DNA of 5,410 nt from Saprospiraceae bacterium. GTDB taxonomy: Bacteria > Bacteroidota > Bacteroidia > Chitinophagales > Saprospiraceae. The stretch covers positions 1-5,410 of the forward strand of contig JAEUUM010000299.1 of NCBI GenBank assembly GCA_016787375.1, in the 5' to 3' direction. Below are positions 1 through 4,716 of this stretch, in pieces (the first letter of the stretch is position 1; each line of letters starts with the position of its first letter). Below the pieces are notes generated by a model, which saw only the letters and a list, made by a program, of their open reading frames with translations, had not been told where the DNA came from and did not search any database. The translations under genes were made by a program, and so were the position numbers.

Positions 1-4
1 TTAA

Positions 5-76
<72 letters not shown>

Positions 77-134
77 CAAAAAGGAAAAATTTTATTAATT
101 ATTATTTAATCACAAATTACAAAAAAATTAAACG

Positions 135-1331
135 ATGGCTAAGGAAACATTCGACAGATCGAAGCCTCACCTAAATATTGGTACTATCGGTCACGTTGAC
201 CACGGTAAGACCACATTAACTGCTGCGATCACTTCAGTTTTGGCTGATAGAGGTCTAGCAGAGAAAAAGGATTACGATTCGATCGACGCTGCTCCAGAAG
301 AAAAAGAAAGAGGTATCACTATCAACACTGCTCACGTTGAGTATCAAACGGCAGCTCGTCACTATGCGCACGTTGACTGTCCAGGTCACGCTGACTATGT
401 AAAGAACATGGTAACTGGTGCGGCTCAAATGGATGGTGCTATCATCGTGGTTGCAGCTACTGATGGTCCTATGCCTCAAACAAGAGAACACATCCTTCTT
501 GCTCGTCAGGTTGGTGTACCTTCTCTTGTAGTTTTTATGAATAAAGTTGACTTAGTTGACGACCCTGAGATGTTGGAGCTTGTTGAAATGGAAGTAAGAG
601 AACTTCTTTCTGCTTACGGTTTTGATGGCGACAATTGTTCAGTTATTAAAGGTTCTGCACTAAAGGCTCTTGAAGGTGATCCTGCTGCAGTTCAGGCAAT
701 TCTTGATTTGATGGATGCTTGTGATAACGAAATCAAAGAGCCAGTAAGAGATATCGACAAACCATTCTTGATGCCTATCGAGGACGTATTCTCAATCACT
801 GGTCGTGGTACTGTTGCTACAGGTCGTATTGAAAGAGGTGTTATCGAAGTTGGTAACCCTGTTGAAATCGTAGGTATGCAAGCTGAAGGCGAGAAGCCTT
901 TGACTTCAGTATGTACTGGTGTAGAGATGTTCCGTAAGTTATTGAACAGAGGTGAAGCTGGTGATAATGCCGGATTGCTTTTGAGAGGTATCGATAAAGA
1001 AGCTATTAGAAGAGGTATGGTTATTTGTGCTCCGGGTTCAGTTAAGCCACACAGAAAATTCAAATGTGAGGTTTATGTATTGAGCAAGGAAGAAGGTGGA
1101 CGTCACACTCCATTCTTCAACGGCTACCGTCCTCAGTTTTATTTCCGTACAACAGACGTAACAGGAGATTGTAAACTTCCAGATGGAGTTGAAATGGTAA
1201 TGCCTGGTGATAACGTATCACTTGAGGTAATACTTATCAACCCAATTGCGATGGAAAAAGGTCTTCGTTTTGCGATTCGTGAAGGAGGTAGAACAGTTGG
1301 TGCTGGTCAGGTTACTGAGATTCTTGATTAA
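135..1331 (+). CDS. tuf: Translation elongation factor Tu (EF-Tu)
   Basis: EF-Tu is the cytoplasmic GTPase that carries aminoacyl-tRNA to the ribosomal A site. The 398-residue protein is full length for the family. The G domain shows P-loop GHVDHGKT (19-26), switch I RGITINTAH with Thr62, DCPGH (81-85) with catalytic His85, NKVD (136-139) and SALKAL (174-179). Domain 2 follows, with GRGTVATGRIERG. Domain 3 carries KCEVYVLSKEEGGRHTPF and ends with the conserved GLRFAIREGGRTVGAGQV. The start is fixed by the family N-terminus MAKETFDRSKPH; the upstream region is A-rich with no Shine-Dalgarno. The 58-base gap to tRNA-Thr shows no good Bacteroidota promoter (TAnnTTTG), so transcription probably begins upstream of the tRNA. 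An intrinsic terminator follows. No substitution is visible in the nucleotide-binding motifs. The place next to secE-nusG, away from the str operon, is common in Bacteroidota. Confidence 0.99.
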   Translation: MAKETFDRSKPHLNIGTIGHVDHGKTTLTAAITSVLADRGLAEKKDYDSIDAAPEEKERGITINTAHVEYQTAARHYAHVDCPGHADYVKNMVTGAAQMDGAIIVVAATDGPMPQTREHILLARQVGVPSLVVFMNKVDLVDDPEMLELVEMEVRELLSAYGFDGDNCSVIKGSALKALEGDPAAVQAILDLMDACDNEIKEPVRDIDKPFLMPIEDVFSITGRGTVATGRIERGVIEVGNPVEIVGMQAEGEKPLTSVCTGVEMFRKLLNRGEAGDNAGLLLRGIDKEAIRRGMVICAPGSVKPHRKFKCEVYVLSKEEGGRHTPFFNGYRPQFYFRTTDVTGDCKLPDGVEMVMPGDNVSLEVILINPIAMEKGLRFAIREGGRTVGAGQVTEILD

Positions 1332-1361
1332 TATTTTATTAATCTAATTTATAATAGCACG

Positions 1362-1393
1362 AATTAAGCACCTCCTAGGGGGTGCTTAATTTT
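1362..1393 (+). terminator. Intrinsic terminator after tuf
   Basis: A perfect 11-bp inverted repeat, AATTAAGCACC (1362-1372) and GGTGCTTAATT (1381-1391), encloses the 8-base loop TCCTAGGG. A short T-run (1390-1393) overlaps the end of the right arm. The GC-richest pairs are near the loop, and the hairpin starts 30 bases after the tuf stop, as expected for a Rho-independent terminator. The U-tract is short, so termination may be partial. Only seven bases separate it from the mature 5' end of tRNA-Trp. Confidence 0.8.
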
Positions 1394-1400
1394 CGCATAT

Positions 1401-1473
1401 ACGGGCATAGCTCAACTGGTAGAGTGGCGGTCTCCAAAACCGTAGGTTGCGGGTTCGATTCCTGCTGCCCGTG
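1401..1473 (+). tRNA. tRNA-Trp, anticodon CCA
   Basis: This decodes tryptophan UGG. The acceptor stem is ACGGGCA (1401-1407) with TGCCCGT (1466-1472), followed by discriminator G1473, the usual base for tRNA-Trp. The D stem is GCTC/GAGT with one G:U pair. The anticodon stem is GCGGT/ACCGT (1427-1431, 1439-1443) with loop CTCCAAA, giving CCA at 1434-1436. The T stem is GCGGG/CCTGC with loop TTCGATT and one G:U pair. CCA is not encoded at the 3' end. It stands 28 bases before secE, so it is probably the first element of the secE-nusG-ribosomal protein transcript and is released by RNase P and 3' processing. Confidence 0.97.
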
Positions 1474-1501
1474 CAAGATTATTTTTTAAAAACAAAAGCT
1501 G

Positions 1502-1693
1502 ATGGATAAGGTAAAATTATATTTAAGTGAGAGTTATGACGAATTGATCAACAAGGTCTCTTGGCCGAGTACGAACAATTTGATTGAATCTGCTAAAGTG
1601 GTTGTTAGTTTTGTTGTCATATCTACTATTTGTGTCTTTTTTATGGATGTGATCTGCCAACAACTTCTTAAATTAATTTATAACGTTGGTTAA
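1502..1693 (+). CDS. secE: Preprotein translocase subunit SecE
   Basis: SecE is the small essential subunit that clamps SecY in the SecYEG protein-conducting channel of the inner membrane. The 63-residue protein has the short, single-helix form found in most bacteria, not the three-helix E. coli type. The N-terminal part is an amphipathic cytoplasmic segment with the family motif ELINKVSWPS (14-23: conserved Glu14, Lys18-Val19, Trp21-Pro22). One hydrophobic membrane segment follows at about 33-57. The start is the first ATG after tRNA-Trp and gives a normal family length; the bases before it are A/T-rich without a Shine-Dalgarno. The position directly before nusG is the classical secE-nusG pair and supports the call, which sequence similarity alone would give less firmly in so short a protein. 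Confidence 0.95.
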   Translation: MDKVKLYLSESYDELINKVSWPSTNNLIESAKVVVSFVVISTICVFFMDVICQQLLKLIYNVG

Positions 1694-1728
1694 ATCCATT
1701 TCTCACTGAGTTTAAATTTACCCCCCGT

Positions 1729-2274
1729 ATGTCAGAAGATAAGAAATGGTTTTCGTTGCGTGTAATTAGTGGAAAGGAAAAGTCTATCCGTGATAGAATC
1801 GACCGTGAAATTGATAGTTGTGGCTGGAGAGATATCGTTACTCAAGTAGTGGTTCCCTCTGAAAAGGTTTACAAAATTCGCAACGGGAAAAAAGTTATAA
1901 CCGAAAGAAACATTCTACCGGGATACATTTTGGTAGAAGCAGATCAGGCTAAATTCTCCTCTGAAATAGTTCAGGGAATAGCAGGTTTGCCAAACGTTAT
2001 TAATTTTCTTGGTTCAACGAAACCCATTCCGATGCAGGCTGTTGAAGCAAACAGACTGTTAGGTAAGATGGATGAATCATCAGAGGTTGGGGAGTCAAAT
2101 CTCGAACCATTTATTGTTGGTGAAACAGTTAAAATAATAGATGGTCCTTTCTTTGAGTTTGTTGGTGACATAATTGAAGTCAACGAAGAAAAGAAGAAGA
2201 TCAAATTGATAGTAAAAATATTTGGGCGTGGAACTGAGGTTGAGCTTAATTTCATGCAAGTTGAGAAAACATAA
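1729..2274 (+). CDS. nusG: Transcription termination/antitermination factor NusG
   Basis: NusG binds the clamp of RNA polymerase, aids processive elongation and, in well-studied bacteria, contacts Rho and ribosomal protein S10 (uS10) to couple transcription with translation. The 181-residue protein has an N-terminal NGN domain (about 5-110) with WFSLRVISGKE near the start and the RNILPGYILV motif at 60-69 (LPGY replaces the more usual FPGY). After a linker rich in Glu and Ser (about 111-127), the KOW domain (about 128-178) begins VGETVKIIDGPFFEFVG and ends FGRGTEVELNFMQVEK. Bacteroidota also encode specialised NusG paralogues of the UpxY type in capsule loci; the secE-rplK context marks this one as the housekeeping factor. 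Six C residues lie just before its start, with no purine-rich ribosome-binding site. It is 35 bases from secE and 19 from rplK, which indicates one operon. Confidence 0.98.
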   Translation: MSEDKKWFSLRVISGKEKSIRDRIDREIDSCGWRDIVTQVVVPSEKVYKIRNGKKVITERNILPGYILVEADQAKFSSEIVQGIAGLPNVINFLGSTKPIPMQAVEANRLLGKMDESSEVGESNLEPFIVGETVKIIDGPFFEFVGDIIEVNEEKKKIKLIVKIFGRGTEVELNFMQVEKT

Positions 2275-2293
2275 TATTATAAACAAATAAGCA

Positions 2294-2761
2294 ATGGCTA
2301 AAGAAGTAGAATACAGAATTAAGCTACAAGTTAAAGGTGGTCAAGCAAATCCGGCACCTCCTATCGGACCTGCTCTTGGTTCTAAAGGTGTAAATATCAT
2401 GGAATTTTGCAAAAGATTCAATGCAAAAACTCAGGATACTCCGGGCAAAATTATTCCTGTTGTAATTGAAGTTTACAAAGACAAATCTTTTGAGTTTATT
2501 ACCAAGACTGCACCGGCTGCTGTGCAGTTACTTGAAGCCTCTGGAATTAAAAAGGGTTCTGCACAATCTAACCGTTTAAAAAATGGTACAGTGACATGGG
2601 ACCAAATTAAAGCAATAGCACAAGATAAAATGCCTGATCTAAATGCATTTAAAATCGAGTCTGCAATGAAAATGGTAGCAGGAACCGCACGTAGTATGGG
2701 TATCACAATCAAGGGCGACGCTCCTTGGGGTGCTACTGCAGTGAGTGATGATAACGAGTAA
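2294..2761 (+). CDS. rplK: 50S ribosomal protein L11 (uL11)
   Basis: L11 binds the GTPase-associated region of 23S rRNA at the base of the L10-L12 stalk, where EF-Tu and EF-G act, and is needed for stringent-factor activation in studied species. The N-terminal domain has the proline-rich motif NPAPPIGPALG (19-29), the thiostrepton-sensitive hinge side, followed by SKGVNIMEFCKRFNAKT. The rRNA-binding C-terminal domain (about 72-140) has TKTAPAAVQLLEASGIKKGS and ends KMVAGTARSMGI. At 155 residues it is about 13 longer than E. coli L11 (142); the extra is a tail, GDAPWGATAVSDDNE (141-155), beyond the normal end. The start is set by the MAKEVEYRIKLQVKGGQA family N-terminus. It follows nusG closely and precedes rplA by 61 bases. 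Confidence 0.98.
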   Translation: MAKEVEYRIKLQVKGGQANPAPPIGPALGSKGVNIMEFCKRFNAKTQDTPGKIIPVVIEVYKDKSFEFITKTAPAAVQLLEASGIKKGSAQSNRLKNGTVTWDQIKAIAQDKMPDLNAFKIESAMKMVAGTARSMGITIKGDAPWGATAVSDDNE

Positions 2762-2776
2762 TATTTTTTAATAGCA

Positions 2777-2808
2777 GGGAGTTCCGGTAATAGCGGAATG
2801 TCTGAACC
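2777..2808 (+). promoter_or_regulatory. Hairpin in the rplK-rplA gap, possible L1 control site
   Basis: The 61-base gap before rplA holds the inverted repeat GTTCCG (2781-2786) and CGGAAT (2794-2799) with 7-base loop GTAATAG: five Watson-Crick pairs plus a G:U at the base. A second, mutually exclusive pairing is possible between GTTC (2781-2784) and GAAC (2804-2807). It is the most GC-rich part of an otherwise AT-rich gap and lies 24 bases or more from the rplA ATG. L1 is known to repress its own operon in E. coli and archaea by binding mRNA that mimics its rRNA site. The layout (GGGAG, hairpin, unpaired run, CC) is only loosely like such a site. There is no T-run after the hairpin, so it is not a terminator. 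Confidence 0.3.
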
Positions 2809-2822
2809 TCAAACTTTTATTT

Positions 2823-3515
2823 ATGGCTAAATTATCCAAAAAAAGAGCAGCTATTGCTGCAAAAGTTGACCCTGATAAATTGTATTCCCTTTTGGAAGCA
2901 ATGCAGTTGGTCAAAGAAGTTAACACAACTAAATTTGATGCTTCAGTAGATTTACACATCCGTTTAGGTGTAGACCCTAGAAAAGCAGATCAAGCCATCC
3001 GTGGTACAGTAACTTTGCCTCATGGTACAGGTAAAACCAAACGAGTATTGGTTTTGTGTACACCTGATAAAGAAGCTGAAGCAACTGCAGCTGGTGCTGA
3101 TTATGCCGGACTAGACGAATACATACAAAAAATTGCGGGTGGATGGACAGATATTGATGTTATTGTAGCAATGCCAACAGTAATGGCTCAACTTGGTAAA
3201 ATTGGTAGAATCCTCGGACCTCGTGGTCTAATGCCAAATCCTAAGACTGGTACGGTCACTATGGATGTTGCTTCTGCAGTGCAGGATGTGAAGGGTGGTA
3301 AAATTTCTTTTAGAGTTGACAAGTATGGAATTGTGCACTCTTCCGTAGGAAGGGTTTCATTTTCTCCAGACAAACTAGAAGGAAATGCTCACGAATTATT
3401 AAGTACTCTTATAAAGATGAAACCATCTTCAGCAAAAGGTACCTATGTTCGTTCTGTATCAATTGCAAGCACTATGAGTCCGGGAATCAAAGTTGATCCT
3501 AGAACTATTAAGTAA
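2823..3515 (+). CDS. rplA: 50S ribosomal protein L1 (uL1)
   Basis: L1 forms the mobile arm at the ribosomal E site that helps release deacylated tRNA; in several organisms it also represses its own operon by binding mRNA. The 230-residue length is normal. Domain I is made of the N-terminal part (up to about 68) and the C-terminal part (from about 160). Conserved FDASVDLHIRLGVDPRKADQ lies at 38-57, and domain II has the L1 signature GKIGRILGPRGLMPNPKTGT (125-144). The C-terminal RNA-contact loop reads STMSPGIKVDP: Thr217 and Met218 are present, but the following position is Ser219 where T. thermophilus L1 has Gly. This may simply be usual in the phylum. The start is set by MAKLSKKRAA. The rplK-rplA order and the 22-base gap to rplJ indicate one operon. 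Confidence 0.98.
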   Translation: MAKLSKKRAAIAAKVDPDKLYSLLEAMQLVKEVNTTKFDASVDLHIRLGVDPRKADQAIRGTVTLPHGTGKTKRVLVLCTPDKEAEATAAGADYAGLDEYIQKIAGGWTDIDVIVAMPTVMAQLGKIGRILGPRGLMPNPKTGTVTMDVASAVQDVKGGKISFRVDKYGIVHSSVGRVSFSPDKLEGNAHELLSTLIKMKPSSAKGTYVRSVSIASTMSPGIKVDPRTIK

Positions 3516-3537
3516 TCAACGTTAAAGCTATCAAATT

Positions 3538-4068
3538 ATGAATAAATCAAATAAAGGAGTTGCTATTGAAGAATTGAAGGAAAAACTTAGCGATTCAAAC
3601 TTTTTCTATATCACTGATTCTTCTTCATTAACTGTCGAGAGAATCAATAACCTTCGTAGAATATGTTTTGACAAAGGTGTTGAGATGAAAGTTGTTAAAA
3701 ACACTTTGTTGAGAAAGGCAATGGAATCTTTTGGTGACGAAAGAGGTTATGCCGGCTTGTACGAGGCATTGCATGGACCTACAGCAATTATGTTTACAGA
3801 AACAGCATCGGTACCTGCAAAGATTATCAAAGAATTTAGAAAAGATGAAACAAGACCCCTTATTAAGGCGGCTTATATTGATTCTGCTATTTATTTGGGT
3901 GACCATATGATAGAAGATCTAGTTAACTTGAAATCTAAAGAACAGTTGATTGGGGAAATAATTACCATCTTACAATCTCCTGCTAAAAATGTTATCAGTG
4001 CACTTAAATCGGGTGGTTCAACCATTGCAGGTTTGGTAAAAGCATTGGAAGAAAGAGCTGCAAAGTAA
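3538..4068 (+). CDS. rplJ: 50S ribosomal protein L10 (uL10)
   Basis: L10 anchors the L7/L12 stalk to 23S rRNA beside L11. The 176-residue protein is full length. The N-terminal rRNA-binding domain shows LTVERINNLRRICFDKGVEM (31-50), VVKNTLLRKA (52-61) and LHGPTAIMF (78-86). The C-terminal region ends in a long helix, SALKSGGSTIAGLVKALEER (154-173), the part that binds L12 dimers. The start at 3538 gives the family N-terminus; an AAAGGAG string at 3553-3559 lies inside the gene and does not serve it. The upstream gap is only 22 bases, so there is no room for the L10 leader RNA that lies between rplA and rplJ in E. coli. If L10 autoregulates here, its site must be elsewhere. A 70-base gap to rplL follows. 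Confidence 0.97.
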   Translation: MNKSNKGVAIEELKEKLSDSNFFYITDSSSLTVERINNLRRICFDKGVEMKVVKNTLLRKAMESFGDERGYAGLYEALHGPTAIMFTETASVPAKIIKEFRKDETRPLIKAAYIDSAIYLGDHMIEDLVNLKSKEQLIGEIITILQSPAKNVISALKSGGSTIAGLVKALEERAAK

Positions 4069-4083
4069 TTTCTTAAACTTATT

Positions 4084-4119
4084 ATGGCTTCCAAGCGATA
4101 CACGCGCGTAAAATTATAG
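4084..4119 (+). other. Micro-ORF of 11 codons between rplJ and rplL
   Basis: The 70-base rplJ-rplL gap contains an ATG-to-TAG frame reading MASKRYTRVKL. It opens with ATGGCT, the same six bases that begin tuf, rplK, rplA, rplL and rpoB here, and stops 19 bases before the rplL ATG. Four of 11 residues are basic. It includes CGA, CGC and ACG, unlike the AGA/CGT arginine codons used in the neighbouring genes, and an 8-base palindrome ACGCGCGT (4102-4109), a GC-rich island in an AT-rich gap. A frame of this size can easily arise by chance; translation is not shown. Confidence 0.15.
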
Positions 4120-4138
4120 AAACTAAAAAACAAAAAAA

Positions 4139-4516
4139 ATGGCTGATTTAAAAGCACTTGCAGACCAACTAGTAAATTTAACCGTTAAAGAGGTTAATGA
4201 GTTGGCAACTATTCTTAGGGATGAGTACGGTATCGAACCTGCTGCTGCTGCTGTTGCAGTTGCTGCTGCTCCGGTTGGAGGTGGCGAAGCTGCTGTAGCA
4301 GAAAAAACATCATTTGATGTATTTATGACATCAGCTGGTGCAGGAAAATTAAATGTTGTAAAAGAGGTTAAAAACCTACTTGGACTTGGATTGAAAGAAG
4401 CTAAAGATTTGGTAGACGCTGCACCAGCAATGGTTAAGGAGGGTTGTACTAAGGATGAGGCTGAGTCTATCAAAGCTACTCTTGAAGGAGCCGGTGCATC
4501 TATCGAATTGAAGTAA
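4139..4516 (+). CDS. rplL: 50S ribosomal protein L7/L12 (bL12)
   Basis: L12 is present in several copies per ribosome; its mobile C-terminal domains recruit EF-Tu, EF-G and other factors and stimulate their GTPase activity. The 125-residue protein has the N-terminal dimer and L10-binding helices (about 1-30), a flexible Ala/Gly/Pro/Val hinge (about 34-54) and the C-terminal domain (about 55-125), which carries KTSFDVFMTSAGAGKLNVVK and GLGLKEAKDLVDAAP. The hinge is encoded by an imperfect GCT repeat at 4241-4270. Cys103 is present, whereas E. coli L12 has no cysteine. The start is preceded by an almost pure A/C stretch (4120-4138) with no Shine-Dalgarno, the A-rich context that favours strong initiation in Bacteroidota and fits a protein needed in excess over L10. 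Confidence 0.98.
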   Translation: MADLKALADQLVNLTVKEVNELATILRDEYGIEPAAAAVAVAAAPVGGGEAAVAEKTSFDVFMTSAGAGKLNVVKEVKNLLGLGLKEAKDLVDAAPAMVKEGCTKDEAESIKATLEGAGASIELK

Positions 4517-4545
4517 TTCTAAACGGTAAGATAATCGGAATCTTT

Positions 4546-4584
4546 ATGACAGCCTTTGTGGCATTCAATCTATACATACAGTAA
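4546..4584 (+). other. Short frame ending in the rplL-rpoB hairpin
   Basis: An ATG-to-TAA frame in the rplL-rpoB gap reads MTAFVAFNLYIQ. Its last codons and stop (4576-4584) lie in the basal left arm of the strong hairpin that begins at 4578. A ribosome ending here would cover the basal stem and part of the main left arm, a layout like that of leader peptides in attenuators. The peptide is not enriched for one amino acid, and the bases before the ATG are not especially A-rich. It may be a chance frame. Confidence 0.15.
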
Positions 4585-4641
4585 TTTTAGGTTTAGATAA
4601 GTGATTACAGTCACTTATCTAGGCCTATTGCTGTTTTATTT
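4578..4641 (+). terminator. Strong hairpin and T-tract, probable rplL-rpoB attenuator
   Basis: The main stem pairs 4588-4604 with 4611-4627: 17 pairs, two of them G:U, with the 11 pairs next to the loop (TAGATAAGTGA/TCACTTATCTA) perfect and loop TTACAG. After a 3-base bulge (TTT, 4585-4587) a basal stem pairs ACAGTAA (4578-4584) with TTGCTGT (4628-4634), one pair G:U. The total is 24 pairs. TTTTATTT (4634-4641) follows directly. This has the form of an intrinsic terminator, 61 bases after the rplL stop and 75 bases before rpoB. In E. coli a partial terminator and an RNase III site in the same gap lower rpoBC expression below that of the ribosomal proteins; the same role is inferred here. The long duplex could also be an RNase III target. 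Confidence 0.75.
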
Positions 4642-4669
4642 GACGAGAGAGTTGAAAAATCTTAATATT

Positions 4670-4693
4670 CAAAACTAACTTAACATAGTTTTG
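4670..4693 (+). repeat. 8-bp inverted repeat upstream of rpoB
   Basis: CAAAACTA (4670-4677) and TAGTTTTG (4686-4693) form a perfect 8-bp inverted repeat around an 8-base AT-rich spacer, ending 23 bases before the rpoB ATG. The right half is also an exact match to the Bacteroidota -7 promoter consensus TAnnTTTG. No TTG or TTTG stands at the usual distance upstream (the nearest TTG is at 4652-4654, 31 bases away), so promoter function is weakly supported. It could be a weak RNA hairpin in the rpoB leader or an operator-like site. Confidence 0.35.
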
Positions 4694-4705
4694 TTAATTT
4701 CTAAA

Positions 4706-4714
4706 TTATCTAGG
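4706..4714 (+). repeat. Copy of the attenuator right arm before the rpoB start
   Basis: TTATCTAGG at 4706-4714 repeats the same nine bases at 4615-4623, which are part of the right arm of the large rplL-rpoB hairpin. It ends two bases before the rpoB ATG. The hairpin's left arm (TTTAGATAA, 4592-4600) could therefore pair with the rpoB initiation region instead, with seven Watson-Crick and two G:U pairs. A chance repeat is possible in AT-rich DNA. Confidence 0.35.
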
Positions 4715-4716
4715 TA

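Noticed and set aside
692..1063. Open frame of 123 codons on the - strand opposite tuf
   Set aside because: It lies wholly inside a well-conserved gene and has no recognisable domain; it is a by-product of tuf codon use.
1350..1355. TATAAT resembling a sigma-70 -10 box between tuf and tRNA-Trp
   Set aside because: The best upstream TTGATT (1324-1329) is 20 bases away, and Bacteroidota promoters use TAnnTTTG rather than TATAAT; AT-rich DNA gives such matches by chance.
3553..3559. AAAGGAG string like a Shine-Dalgarno inside the start of rplJ
   Set aside because: It lies within codons 6-8 of rplJ, has no suitable start codon downstream in frame, and the upstream ATG gives the proper L10 N-terminus.
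4241..4270. GCT-rich triplet repeat that looks like a microsatellite
   Set aside because: It encodes the Ala-rich flexible hinge normal for L7/L12 and is interrupted by GTT and GCA codons.
4123..4473. Open frame of 116 codons on the - strand opposite rplL, rich in Ala, Ser and Thr
   Set aside because: It mirrors the Ala-rich hinge and regular codons of rplL; no family features and no independent start signals.
4555..4589. TTTG (4555-4558) and TAATTTTA (4582-4589) as a promoter for rpoB
   Set aside because: The spacing of 23 bases is long, the -7 element has a mismatch at the conserved G, and it lies in the hairpin's left arm, which explains the sequence better.
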